From assembly GCF_000001735.4 (NCBI RefSeq), contig NC_003075.7:12277001-12341000 (forward strand): a stretch of DNA of 64,000 nucleotides. Direction: 5' to 3'. Shown in pieces: positions 37,037 through 51,085 of this stretch. Source of the stretch: Arabidopsis thaliana. Lineage: Eukaryota > Streptophyta > Magnoliopsida > Brassicales > Brassicaceae. A program made the translations under genes and the position numbers. How positions within the stretch are numbered: position 1 is the first letter of the stretch; each line of letters starts with the position of its first letter. The notes below the pieces were generated by a model. The model did no database searches. It worked only from the letters and a program-made list of their open reading frames with translations, and was not told the DNA's origin.

Positions 37037-37723
37037 ATGGAGCTAGCCATGAGTAAGATTAACGAGGATCAAGCTAAGCCTTTAGCTCCACTTTTTCTCA
37101 CTACCCGAAGCGACCAACCAGACGAAGAAGATCAGTACCACCACGACCGAACCAAATACGTCCATTCACAGACCAAACTCATCTTATGTTGTGGTTTCAT
37201 CGCATCTTTAACTATGCTCATCGCAGTCACCTTCATCGTGCTCTCCCTCACGGTTTTCCATCTCCATAGCCCAAACCTCACCGTCGATTCCATATCTTTC
37301 AACCAACGGTTCGATTTTGTCAACGGTAAAGTCAACACGAACCAAAACACTACAGTCTCAGTCGAAATCTCGTTACATAATCCTAATCCGGCGTTGTTTA
37401 TAGTGAAGAACGTTAATGTTTCGTTTTACCACGGTGAATTGGTGGTGGTTGGAGAAAGTATTAGAAGAAGTGAAACTATTCCGGCTAAACGGACGGTTAA
37501 GATGAATCTGACGGCTGAGATTGTTAAGACAAAGCTACTAGCATCTCTACCAGGTTTAATGGAGGATTTGAACGGTAGAGGAGTGGATTTGAAAAGCAGT
37601 GTTGAAGTTAGAGGTAGAGTGAAGAAAATGAAGATTTTCAGGAAAACTGTTCATCTTCAAACGGATTGTTTCATGAAGATGACAACGAACAATTTCTTAA
37701 CGCCTACATTTCAATGTTTTTAA
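37037..37723 (+). CDS. LEA_2 / NHL-type membrane protein, 228 aa
   Basis: Single exon. The frame is open further upstream, but 37037 is the first ATG that gives the usual NHL layout. It has a cytosolic N-terminus of about 47 residues, one transmembrane segment (about 48-74, L-I-L-C-C-G-F-I-A-S-L-T-M-L-I-A) and a C-terminal LEA_2 beta-sandwich (about 95-215) with possible N-glycosylation sites (N-T-T, N-V-S, N-L-T). NDR1/HIN1-like proteins of this group sit at the plasma membrane and several affect pathogen or abiotic stress responses. The specific role is not known from sequence. A start at the second Met, residue 5, is also possible. Confidence 0.85.
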   Translation: MELAMSKINEDQAKPLAPLFLTTRSDQPDEEDQYHHDRTKYVHSQTKLILCCGFIASLTMLIAVTFIVLSLTVFHLHSPNLTVDSISFNQRFDFVNGKVNTNQNTTVSVEISLHNPNPALFIVKNVNVSFYHGELVVVGESIRRSETIPAKRTVKMNLTAEIVKTKLLASLPGLMEDLNGRGVDLKSSVEVRGRVKKMKIFRKTVHLQTDCFMKMTTNNFLTPTFQCF

Positions 37724-38015
37724 GAAACAATAAATGGCAAAAAACAGAGCCAAATCTAAAAGAGATTAAATTTTGTTTCCCTTTCTACGCTTATTAGAGG
37801 TCTGTAAATAAAAGTAGTTGATTGTGAATAGAAAATAAATGCATTGTAGAATCAAAAGATAGGAAATATTTCATCTTCTGGCAACACTAATAATAACACA
37901 TAAAGAAACCTCCATCCGAAAGGACCTTTAGAGTTCTAAGAAGATCGATCCATTCATTTTTGGTCAACATTTGGAGATTGCACCGGATAATCGCAGTTAA
38001 TATGACTCACCGGTG

Positions 38016-39659
38016 TTATTTCTTTTGCGTGTCAGACGATTTCTTTTGCGTGTCAGTGACACGTCCTCCGGCGACCTTAACAATGGGTTCGTCTTTGGAC
38101 TTTATAAGCTTTAAAGCCGGATGAACCTTGAGGTCTCCCATTACTAGCTTTTGTCCGATATCCAATTGGCTTAGATCTACTTCTATATATGGTGGGATAA
38201 TCTCTGCTGGGCATAGGAACTTTACTGTTCTTTTAATCGTATTCAGAGATGCTCCTGCCAAAAGATTAAGAAATAGTGATCAATATCAAAATCTAACAGG
38301 AAACTAGATGCTGCGATCTACAAAATTGGGTAGAGAGTAGCCAGAGAAATGAAACTTCAAAATCCCAAAAATGGGTAGCCAGAGGAAGATACAAGCCATT
38401 ATAAGATGTATAATGCAAACATAGATTTCTTTTAAATCGAGTTAAAATTTTGTAAAACATCAACCATAACGTCACTTGAAGTGATGATTACTTGCTATCG
38501 ACTAAGCTTAGCTCAGTCTGATCCAAGAAAGGGTAACTGAAACCCGAGCAGTATCACTTCTCTACAGATTAGAAGCTCAATGAGCTCCAATGACGTCAAG
38601 AATATATGTGTGGCCTTAACTACTTCAGGAGTTAGAAACCGTTGTATTAATCCTGCATTTAGCATATCTACTCAAGCGTACAGGACTATTCGTTCACAGC
38701 AATCAGAAGTCAAAAACCACATGTTTGATCACTATCTCTCTTCCAAATCTTTAACCACATTTCTCATCTATTTTGTTCATTGCCTATGATTCGAGAAAAG
38801 AAAATGCTATCCAGAAACTCATACTAAGAACAGTGATTCCTATGTAAGCACCTTAACAAACTCATGTATATACTCCTCTATTCTCAAATGCTTATCAAAA
38901 TGCTTCCTTTATTTTCTTTTTGATTCCTCACTAAAGATCCCAATTATAAAAAACTAGCAAAGGGTTTATTACCTTTCTTCAATCCAGGAGAAACATCATC
39001 TCCAATGAACACAAGAGGGATATCAACTTTCAACAAAGCACCTGGAGGCGCTCTTATGAATGTCACATTCAGTGGAGCATCAGTCCCAGAGTGCAAATGA
39101 ATCTGAAATCACATAGCATAACATTTCTAAAAACTCAATACATAAACCAATAATCCAAACACACCACTAAACCAAACATTGAAAAAATGCAAACTTTAAT
39201 CAATTTCATGAGTGAGAGAAATGGAGACTTTACCGCTCTAGGCAAGGCTCTGACTTTCTCAATAACCTCATCAGAACCAATCTCAGCTCGAACCTCAACA
39301 TCAAAGAGCCTAGAGAGGAAAAAAGAGTAACCCAAATGATTCACAAGCTTCCTGATCTGATTCGTCTGAACTGAAATAAGCCTCTTGTTTCCTCCGTGTT
39401 GTCCATCCTCTTGTTCGAATATGATCGAAGGAACCCGACCCGCTTTACGCTCTTTCGCTGATATGCTCTTGCCGGAGACAGACCTTGGAACGGCTAAGAT
39501 CGTCTCTGCGTGTTTTGGATCGGGTCGAGGGAATCCAGGGAGGTAAGTTAATTGGGTTTCTTGGATATGATCTAGGGATAGAGCTGCGTTCGCCGCCGGA
39601 GAGAATAACCGGAGGTTTTGTAGGGTTTTGGGTAGTGTTTTTGCACGACGGAGCAACAT
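38016..39659 (-). CDS. Ribosomal protein bL25-like, probably mitochondrial, 264 aa
   Basis: Three exons: 39234-39659, 38973-39102 and 38016-38254 (795 nt, 264 aa). The N-terminus ([10 protein letters not shown]) is Arg/Ser-rich without acidic residues, like a mitochondrial presequence. It is followed by the bL25 5S-rRNA-binding beta-barrel ([10 protein letters not shown], about 73-140) and a TL5/CTC-type C-terminal domain. Two TGGGCT site II elements upstream fit a mitochondrial-biogenesis gene. I chose the first real ATG (39659); the open frame continues upstream only through non-ATG codons. The end of the protein carries a duplicated S-D-T-Q-K-K segment from a 21-bp tandem repeat. Confidence 0.88.
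38018..38056. repeat. 21-bp tandem repeat at the bL25 C-terminus
   Basis: An 18-bp block (38018-38035) recurs after 21 bp (38039-38056). It duplicates the codons for T-Q-K-K, so the protein ends [13 protein letters not shown]. The repeat preserves the frame and sits immediately before the stop codon. Confidence 0.8.
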
Positions 39660-39780
39660 TGTTTGCTTTTTACCAGTGAGAGAGAGAGACGACGACGAAG
39701 TGAGCAAATGGGTTTAGGAGCTGTGTTACAGAAATGGGGTTTCTCTAATAAAACGACGTCGTCGTTTCTAGATTATTCAA

Positions 39781-39802
39781 TGGGCTTTAAATGTTATGGG
39801 CT
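39781..39802. promoter_or_regulatory. Paired site II elements upstream of the bL25 gene
   Basis: TGGGCT at 39781-39786 and 39797-39802, about 125-145 bp before the ATG. Such TGGGCY elements, bound by TCP factors, are common in promoters of nuclear genes for mitochondrial and ribosomal proteins. Confidence 0.5.
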
Positions 39803-40550
39803 TTAACTTAGCTCAACCCATTATAACTGCATTTGATTTGAACAAAGGGCAAAAGTCAGATGCTTAATTCAACGGATATTCCATTTGTTGTTTTTGTAAA
39901 TGACCAATTTGCTCTTAATGTATACCACAAAGGCTTTAGTGGAATATATTATGGTAAGGGTGAAGTCGTCTGAACAAAAAATATGACTCCATTTAAGTAG
40001 CTCGTCTTGTTCTCTCGACAAAGAAAAAAAATTACATTTCTCAGACGTTGCAGTACCTAAAATATTTTTTCATCATGCCATTACCCTATCATTTGTTTTA
40101 TTATTTGTGTTGTGTTCTCTCATGGAGCTTCTACTATTTCACTTTGTCTTCCATGTACAAGGTAATTGTCTGAGTTATTCGAAACACAATACATCGGTTT
40201 GAGCATTTTTGTGTACTTCATTATTTATGGACCATAACTTGAGGTTTCAGTTTGTTTCCGAGCATCTTTTTGTAATGGGCCCATGAGAGAACTGATACTG
40301 GGCTTGATCAGATTGATGTCCATTATTTGTGCTTTATTGGGCTCCACTCTTTCTCACTCTCACATTTTTTACAAGGTTTTCTCTTCTTTTTTTTACACCT
40401 ATTTTCACTTTTCTATGTGTTTTGTTTTACACCTATTATTATATTTTTCTTTGCCTATTATCGTTATTTTCTTTGCCGACTATCATTTTTTTCTAGACGT
40501 TATATACTGTTTTAGAATATTACGTTTATTATAATATTAAGAATTTGTTT
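39803..40550. other. Intergenic between bL25 and RTNLB1
   Basis: T-rich sequence without a supported gene; two overlapping 62- to 83-codon frames near 40283-40534 are low-complexity Phe/Leu products of T-rich DNA. Confidence 0.6.
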
Positions 40551-40589
40551 GATTGTGTCCTTTTTTGACGCAGACAGAAAGAACGTGAC

Positions 40590-40780
40590 GCATGTACGAA
40601 TGGCTGAATCTTCCTCCACGTGTCCTGCAATTAAAAAAATTAGATCGTACCGCATCATGCGTCAGCCGCGTGACACCTGATCATAACCTAGTTACTTAGC
40701 TCAGACATCGCCACGTATACGTCCCTCATGACGGGAAACGTTAACTCTGACGGCGTCACATGTCGACCATTCGTTTTGTG
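40590..40780 (+). promoter_or_regulatory. ACGT-rich promoter block of RTNLB1
   Basis: A cluster of ACGT-core and TGACG-like motifs: GAACGTGACG near 40591, CCACGTGTCC (G-box/ABRE, CACGTG at 40617-40622), CCACGTATAC near 40711, and several CGTCA/GTCA repeats to about 40760. The first member is 480 bp before the start codon. It suggests bZIP (ABA or stress) input. Confidence 0.45.
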
Positions 40781-41069
40781 AAATGTATTTTGTGTTCCCA
40801 TTTGGCTTTTTGCCTTTTTCCCCAAGGTTTGGCTCTAATTAAGTAAACGAACCTGTAGCTTCGGAAGTTCGTATCCGAACCAACCAACGGCTCAGATTAG
40901 TTTCATATTTTCAACGGCTGAGATTAGAGTTTCGATTTCTTTCTTCTATTTTAGGCTTCGAGATCTTTTCTTCTCAAAAGGTAAAAACTTTGGGAAGCAG
41001 CTAAAATACTGTGTTCTTTGTTTCTTCCATCGAAATCGAAAAAAGCTAAGATCTTTGCGTTTTGAAACG

Positions 41070-42574
41070 ATGGCGGAAGAACATAAGCATGATGAATCTG
41101 TGATCGCTCCTGAGCCAGCTGTTGAGGTTGTGGAGAGAGAATCGTTGATGGATAAGATATCGGAGAAGATCCATCACGGTGGTGATTCTTCTTCGTCTTC
41201 TTCATCTTCTGATGATGAAGACGAGAAGAAGAAGACTAAGAAGCCCTCTTCTCCTTCGTCTTCTATGAAATCGAAAGTTTACCGCTTGTTCGGACGAGAG
41301 CAGCCTGTTCATAAGGTTCTCGGCGGTGGAAAGCGTAAGTTTTTCTCCGATCTGGTTTTACTTTCATATATTTGTGTGTGTTGTGGCTTGATCTGTTTTC
41401 TTATATGTGTTGTTTGGTTTATTCTTTCATTTTGATGGATTAGGTTTCATTGATATGTGTGATTTGAATCTGCACTTGTTTAGGGTTTCTATTTTACTCG
41501 TTGATCTGAATCGATCCATCGTGTCCATTTGTATTATTGGGGTTCTTTATTTTGGCATTTGTGAGGGTTTAATTAGGGATTCCATTTCTAAATGAATGTT
41601 TTGATCATAAAAATGGGTTTTTGACATAATCTCGATATAGAAACCTTACAGTATCAAGTTCCATGTTTTTCTAATGTGGTTGATTTAGATGACAGTATGT
41701 TGTAATGTTTGCTCAACTTGATTATTCTTCCTATTTGCAGCGGCTGATATATTCATGTGGAAGAACAAGAAGATGTCTGGTGGTGTACTTGGTGGTGCTA
41801 CAGCTGCTTGGGTTGTGTTTGAATTGATGGAGTACCATCTTCTCACTCTGCTTTGCCACGTGATGATTGTTGTTCTCGCTGTGCTGTTTTTGTGGTCTAA
41901 TGCCACTATGTTCATTAACAAGTAAGTTAAAACTGATGAATGTAAATATGTCTCAGCTTATGATTATTCACTTGTGCATTGTTGACAATTGATTCTCTGT
42001 CAGGTCCCCTCCAAAGATTCCTGAAGTTCATATCCCTGAAGAACCTATTCTTCAGCTTGCGTCTGGGCTCAGAATCGAGATCAACCGTGGATTCTCTTCT
42101 CTCCGTGAAATTGCATCAGGAAGGGATCTCAAGAAATTCCTCATTGTAAGTTCAAATGTGCTTAAGTAGAAACTATTTGGGACTTGGTACTTAATATGTT
42201 TATCCTTATATCTGACAACAATGTACCATTGGATTGAATAGGCTATTGCCGGGTTATGGGTTCTCTCAATCTTGGGCGGTTGCTTCAACTTCTTGACATT
42301 GGCATACATAGGTAATGCTTTGCTTATACTTCTATACCATTTAGTGTTTTCCTTCTCTTGTATCACTGAACCCTGATGACTAAATTTTTATCTTGCTGCA
42401 ACAGCTCTTGTGTTGCTCTTCACGGTTCCTCTTGCCTACGACAAGTATGAAGACAAAGTCGACCCATTAGGTGAGAAAGCAATGATCGAGCTCAAGAAGC
42501 AGTATGCAGTGTTGGATGAGAAGGTGTTGAGCAAGATCCCACTTGGGCCGTTGAAGAACAAGAAGAAAGATTAG
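41070..42574 (+). CDS. RTNLB1: Reticulon-like protein B1 (RTNLB1/BTI1), 275 aa
   Basis: Five exons: 41070-41334, 41741-41921, 42004-42145, 42242-42311 and 42405-42574 (828 nt, 275 aa). The N-terminus (1-88) is acidic with a Ser run and Asp/Glu/Lys tracts. The reticulon domain begins at D-I-F-M-W-K-N-K-K (about 91) and contains two long hydrophobic hairpins (about 100-155 and 205-245), which bend ER tubules. The tail ends K-N-K-K-K-D, a dilysine-like ER signal. The protein is also known as BTI1, a partner of Agrobacterium VirB2, and as an affector of FLS2 traffic. Its 275-aa length and motifs make the assignment firm. The leader begins about 100 bp after a purine-rich block. Confidence 0.95.
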
Positions 42575-43109
42575 GGGTTTACACAAGGTTGTCCGTGGCT
42601 AGCAAAACGGGTGTTGTGAAATGGTATCGAAGTAATGTGTTTTGGGCGTTTTTTTAGGTGGCTCTTTCGGTTATGTGAATGAACTTGGAATTTTCCTGAC
42701 TGGTTTGTTCTGTTGTTTATGTCATTGTTGATCAGCGTCGAGGGATAAAAGTAGTGATATTTCTTCTCTCTCTAAGCCTCTATATAACTAAGAATTTCAA
42801 GATATTTGAATTTTGCAATCTCGTGGTTAATGTTGTTCTTTCTCTATATTCTCCTCTTTCATTACATTTGTAAAATGGAATCAATGTCACGAATTGATAA
42901 GTTGTACGAAGCTTATACGTTTTATAGTTTCTTACTATATCATCCACTCACCGATCGTGTAAGTATAAGTATATGTAACGTCTTTATAACGTGTGGGGCC
43001 ATCCACGGCCGAGAACGTTTTGTGAACCTCTTGTAATCTTGTTCCTAGAAAATGAATATCAGCTAACAATTTGCAACTAAAACTACACAGAGTAGAGTAT
43101 TAAGCAGAA
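42575..43109. other. 3' flank of RTNLB1
   Basis: No gene beyond the tRNA that follows. A 76-codon frame at 42806-43036 has no recognisable features. Confidence 0.6.
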
Positions 43110-43193
43110 GTCAGGGTGGCCGAGTGGTCTAAGGCGCCAGACTCAAGTTCTGGTCCTCGTAAGAGGGCGTGGGTTCAAATCCCACTTCTGACA
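43110..43193 (+). tRNA. tRNA-Leu (anticodon CAA)
   Basis: An 84-nt type II tRNA. The acceptor stem GTCAGGG pairs with TTCTGAC (two G-U wobbles), followed by a D-arm region GTGGCCGAGTGGTCTAAGGC. The anticodon stem CCAGA/TCTGG carries loop C-T-CAA-G-T, so the anticodon CAA is at 43144-43146 and reads UUG leucine codons. The long variable arm (CCTCGTAAGAGG) and the T-arm GTGGGTTCAAATCCCAC are typical of leucine tRNAs. Discriminator base A at 43193. There is no intron. Confidence 0.97.
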
Positions 43194-43198
43194 TTTTT
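43194..43198 (+). terminator. Pol III terminator of tRNA-Leu
   Basis: Five T residues immediately after the discriminator base. Confidence 0.8.
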
Positions 43199-43475
43199 AT
43201 TATTTTCTTTTTAAGTTTATGCTCAAGAAGATATCCCCCACTCACCACACCAGTACATCGTTTTCTGTCTTTTTACATTATGACTTTTCTACATTAAACC
43301 GAGGCACTGAGACTGAGACATTGAGACTTCGTTTGAAGTCTCACCAATACCAAAGTTACCAAGAAATAAAAGAAGTAAAATATTACAAACAAAAAAACAC
43401 ATTATATCCAATTTTATGAAACTCGAACCACAAAACTCTCACAAAGGATCAGTAATAAAAAGAAAAAACTCTCAC

Positions 43476-46400
43476 TTACAAGTAATAGTTCATGCCCACT
43501 TTGATCAAACAAATGTGAGGAATATTCAACATCACGCCTGGGCTCCGGCAATTCTTCCTCAAGAACGAGTACGCTACGTTTACCACCAGCTGTTTTACAA
43601 ACACTGAGTTCCGCTTTGCCTTCACGTGACCGTGTCCGACAATGTAAGCCACTTCAGCGTCCTTAGCATTCACCAGATCAAACAGCTCTTCCTTCACCTG
43701 CGGTTGCCTGAACTTGGTGTCCATTGGTCTGAACTGAAACATCCTTCTCATGCTCAGCCTCGGAAGCTCTTGCTCATACTCTGCTCTCAGTTTAAGTAGA
43801 GCCGGAGACTTGCTGTTTGTTACTGTTGTCTGTGATCTCGAGCTGCCTGCGATGTTGGCTTCGGATATAGACCGAGACAGCCTTGTCCCAAACTTGTTTG
43901 AGGCTTTCACAACAGCGAGCCGACCGTCAATCGAACGGTCAGTGTTTGAGCCACCATAGCCTTCGGATTCTAGCTGGATAAACTCGGCGATGCTCATCAC
44001 CAGCTCGTCTTCAAAGTCGTCTCCGTCTTTGTTCACGTCTTTGTAGCCAGCTCGGATAATGCATCGGTACATCCTGTATGTTTTTGGTCCAATCCGGCCG
44101 ATAAGGTACCGTTCTTTCTGCGGCACATACGGGATAGGGACAGTTTTGCAGCAGACAAAGACGACAACTTGGTAGAACGCCGGTAAGTTTGTTAGAAAGT
44201 GCTTAAATGTGGCAGGAACACCGCTGGCGAGCTCTGTGTAGATAAGACCCATCCCGGGGACTTTGATGATCCCGAGGCTCGGGCCAAGGCTTAGTATTGA
44301 TTTCATAGGGACCTTGTTGTGCTGGTCGCATAGGTACTTCTTTCTGCTGCCGTAATGCCATACGTATGTGATGAAGGTGAAGAAGAGGGAAAGGAGCAGA
44401 GTGATCCAGCCTCCTTTAGGGATTTTGACTAAGGCTGATGCAACGAAGATAAGTTCTATGGTCCCGAAGAAGAGGATGAAGAGGACGGAGAAGACGATAT
44501 TACGGTTCCAGACAAAGTTGATGATGAGAGGCATCAACCAAGTAGTCACAAAGGCTAGAGTCATGCAGGCGAGCCCTGGAGAACAAAGGATTTGTTTAAT
44601 GATAAAAGATGGAACTTATGAGTTTGATGGAAGGTTAAGTCCTTACCAAAAGCAAAAGCTATGTGTCGAGTGTCTCGGAAACAAATGGTGACAGCAAGGG
44701 TGAGGATCATGACAACCCAATTGATCTCAGGGATGTAAATCTGGCCAAGGACCCATCTTGGTTTGTGAACAATCTTCACACGCGGGAAGCATCCCAATGC
44801 ATAGCATTGTTTGACAATCGAGAACGTGGCAAATATGACTGCTTGACTAGCGACCATTGCAGCTAGCATAGCCATCATGAGAACCGGCCAGAAAAATGGG
44901 TCTGTAGAACAAGAACAAAACACATGAAAACTACACGAACAAAGAAGAGCACATGAATGAGTTGATATATTACTTGCAGATAAGAATAATAAACCAGAAA
45001 CTTTGGATCTAGACATGTACCATGGATAAAATCAACCACTACAACATCCCAACATTGAAGGTCAGGTACATTTATTTGAGAAATTGTAGTATTGTTGGGA
45101 CTTGTAGAGGAATTATATAAAATTGGAGGGATTGATACAGGTTGTCAGAAGTAGAGGAAAGAGACGTGAAAAGGAGATTGACCAAACTATTACCTGGAAT
45201 GGAAGAATAAAAGCTTGAAGGTAGAGCAGAAAAATTCTTTGATAAAAACGCAGCTTGGCCCATGTATTGAAGCACCAGACACGGGTAAACAACACAACAA
45301 AACGCAAACTGCAGAGAACCATGACATAGCAAAATGTTATTGTTTCTTCATCTTTATTAGCCAACAAAAGAGGCTGTCAAATATTTATAACAATAACCAG
45401 ATTTTAATAGTTTATCATATTTTTTCCTCTTCCTTGGGTCAAGAATAAATCCATAATTCCGTCAAAAATAAAATAAAAAAAATCCATAATATGACCAATT
45501 GCTTGTGGATTCTTTAGCAACAAAAAAAACTTCTAGTAACTGTACGATGCAATTCCTAAAGAACTACTATAAAAAGTCTCTCCACAAGTTTCTGCTGCAT
45601 AAAGGAACCAAAAAAGCTGCTTCACATACCCTTATAGATGTGGCTGTAAATTGGCCAAGTTCAGCAAAGATAGCCTCCGTTCCTGAATTCAGACAAATTG
45701 CAAAGATGAGACATAATATAGCATTAAAATTTGTTGAGTCTATTTTCAGAGCATAAATGACCATATTACCTGTGATGCATAAAAGAATGCCTCCAAGGGA
45801 TAGCCATCCATCTATTCCCGTATCTCTAAAGAATACATAGATATAGTAGGGAGATAAGGCTTTGTATACACTGGGGTTCCAAGTCACAATATTGTACACA
45901 CCAGCAGTTGCAATTATCAACAACCACAAAATCATTATAGGTGCAAATAGAAAGGCAACTTTATTTGTCCCACGGTGCTGCAGAACAAAAAGTCCAACCA
46001 GTAAAGCGCATGCTATCATGACCACAGTACCTATGCAAATAACACATTGATAAAGAATATAAATAACACTGACAGAATGCGTAAGAATATATAAACTAGA
46101 TATGTAGGTATGGAAAGGAAACGTTACTTACTGTGCTTCAGACTTGTCTTGGCCACAAGGCCATCAATAGACGAAGAGACTACAAGAAGATAAACGTTAG
46201 ATGCTAAACCATGGAAAAGGAAAAAATTGGTAACATACTATATAACCAGAAAGAAGCGAAACGAAGTCTGCCTAATCACCTGAAATTGCTGGTGTAAGGA
46301 CACCGATGGTTATTACCATGGAAGTTCCTACCAAGACTAAAACAAGCAAAGCAGTTTTTGATCTTTTATTTCGTTCTATAAGGCTTTTGAAAGCAGAACT

Positions 46401-47291
46401 AGGCAAATTTCTACTTGCATCTCCAGGACCATAGTATGTAGAGATTTCTTCATCAGCAGCTTGCTGATTTGGAAGCAAAGAAAATCTTGCGTGTCTGCAG
46501 AGCAAAGCATACAAAGCAAAGATCCCTCCTGCAACATAAATTCAACATTTACATCCTAACCCTAAGTCTCAGAAGAAAACAAATAGACTCAATTAGCAAC
46601 CGATGCACATACCTTCACCATTGTCATCTGCACTTAACACAAAAACCATGTACTTGATGAGTGAAAGGAGAGTGATGGTCCAAAATATCAAAGAAAACGC
46701 GCCAAATATCGTATCTTCTGTTTGGTGATGTCTCAATCCTCCGTAGAATGTACATTTATACACATAGAGAGGAGAAATACTCAAATCTCCAAACACTAAG
46801 CCAAAACTCTGGTATGCTAAAAGGAGGATCTGGTTACACCTGTTTCTCCTATCAGCCTGATTCAATAGAAGACAACAACAAACTTATAACACCACGCTGG
46901 TCAAAACTACACACATATATAAACAGATATTGCCGAACATTTTAACGTTTGGATAGATTATCAATGAATGGCTCATAAGCTATCACAAGAAGCTTAAACT
47001 TCGAGAGCTTACAAATCAAAACATAAGCTCAGAGATGCATTAAAACGAATCGCTAACAGTAATTTTACTTTCAAGAGTGATATTGAGTTGGATTTGAATA
47101 TCCTGATTGAAAAATTTAGAATCAGAAGCTAAATTCAATGAATATTGGCATCATTCATTTTCAGAATTCTCTCACCATTTCTATTCACATCATCACAGTA
47201 CAACAATTGTAATTCCGCAGGAGTAGCAATAAGGAATCTAGGGGTTTAAGATTTCCGACGTATCGGTCGAGAGAAGGGAGCGACATACCAT
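43476..47291 (-). CDS. KUP4: Potassium transporter KUP4/TRH1, 775 aa
   Basis: Nine coding exons: 47289-47291 (ATG only), 46613-46856, 46280-46528, 46132-46179, 45770-46030, 45630-45682, 45194-45308, 44647-44901 and 43476-44575 (2328 nt, 775 aa). The mature N-terminus reads M-A-D-R-R-N-R-C. The first membrane segment holds the KUP hallmark [17 protein letters not shown]. About 12 transmembrane helices follow, then a hydrophilic C-terminal domain of roughly 250 residues. This is a KT/HAK/KUP K+ carrier; the locus is TRH1 (tiny root hair 1), needed for K+ uptake and for auxin-dependent root hair growth. The start codon is followed at once by a GT donor (ATG|GTATGT), so exon 1 contributes only the initiator Met. 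Confidence 0.95.
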
Positions 47292-47966
47292 GATTCAAGC
47301 CGCCGGCGAGTAAGATGCGGCGTAGCTTGGATCTTCAACGATCAGAGATTACACGCCGGAGACTAGTTCTTTGGAATCGGAATCGAATCTAGAGAAAAAC
47401 GATCAACGATCATTTGTTGTTTTTATTATCGAGAGAAGAAAAATTTAACAAATTCGATCCAAAGCTCGCGGTCCTTCTTCTTCTTCCAGTTTTTTTTTTA
47501 TATATATCTCAGTTGATTTTTTATTCGTTCTTTTAATTTTTTTTACTCATTTTAGTTGTCCGATTTCTCTGTGAGAAAATGTCACCAAGATTATTAGATT
47601 TCGTCATTTTTCATGTATAAAAATCGGATTTGAAACTTCTAATCCCTCCTACTGCACCTTGCTTATTTTTTTATTGCCTTGATTAGATATAATCTCAAAT
47701 TTGTTTGTAAGGGTTAAGATTATCATTCTATAATTTTTTAAGTGAATTTCAGCTTCAAATCATGCAAGAATCAACCTGTAATTATTATATATTGAATCTC
47801 TCATAAGTCATTAACCAAACCTGCAAATGGCTTTCTGATCTCAAAGTATTTTTTATGTTGTGTTGATAAAAAGAGATTGCAGGAAACAAAATAATTGATT
47901 GTAACAGAAACACAAAGTTTGAGTAAAGTGATAACCAAAAACAAACAAACAACATCAAAAGATCTC
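47292..47966. other. Leader and promoter of KUP4, 3' flank of CPK3
   Basis: The nearest part is the KUP4 5' UTR (about 47292-47460), GC-richer than the flank. No other gene was seen. Confidence 0.55.
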
Positions 47967-50415
<2,449 letters not shown>

Positions 50416-50513
50416 TGTCAAAAGCTTTCTCTCAGTCAATAAAGTCAATCGAGAGAGAAAGATTGTATCTCCGATTCTTATGGCTTTTTAATGTCTGAGA
50501 TCAGACACGATGA

Positions 50514-50521
50514 CCACGTGG
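50514..50521. promoter_or_regulatory. G-box/ABRE upstream of CPK3
   Basis: Palindromic CCACGTGG, 99 bp upstream of the ATG. bZIP (ABF) and bHLH factors bind it, and CPK3 has a reported ABA role. Confidence 0.55.
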
Positions 50522-51085
50522 CGTGTTTTTATTGGTACGTAGTTGAACCGCGTATAAACAAAAGTATTTGTCCCATTGGAAGATAAATTAGTGGATGTGG
50601 AAATCTTCTGCATATTAGTTGTTTCCACTTCTCCAATCAATCACACGGCTAATTCAATGTTAATCTTTTGCAATTTGAGATTGAAAAAGGAAAAGTTATT
50701 AACATCCTTTAGGTTACAAAATCAATGATATTGCGTATGTCAACTATAAAAGCCAAAAGTAAAGCCTCTTGTTTGACCAGAAGGTCATGATCATTGTATA
50801 CATACAGCCAAACTACCTCCTGGAAGAAAAGACATGGATCCCAAACAACAACAATAGCTTCTTTTACAAGAACCAGTAGTAACTAGTCACTAATCTAAAA
50901 GAGTTAAGTTTCAGCTTTTCTGGCAATGGCTCCTTGATCATTTCAATCCTGAAGGAGACCCACTTTGTAGCAAGACCATGTCCTCTGTTTCACTTACAGT
51001 GTGTCTCAAAAGTCTACTTCAATTCTTCATATATAGGTTCCTCACACTACAGCTTCATCCTCATTCGTTGACAGAGAGAGAGTCT
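50522..51085. other. Intergenic between CPK3 and PPT1
   Basis: It contains the CPK3 promoter and the 3' UTR of PPT1. No gene seen. Confidence 0.5.

Noticed and set aside
40283..40534. Overlapping Phe/Leu-rich frames upstream of RTNLB1
   Set aside because: They are products of T-rich noncoding DNA with low complexity and no homologue recognised.
44368..44691. 107-codon frame antisense to KUP4
   Set aside because: Antisense shadow of membrane-helix codons.
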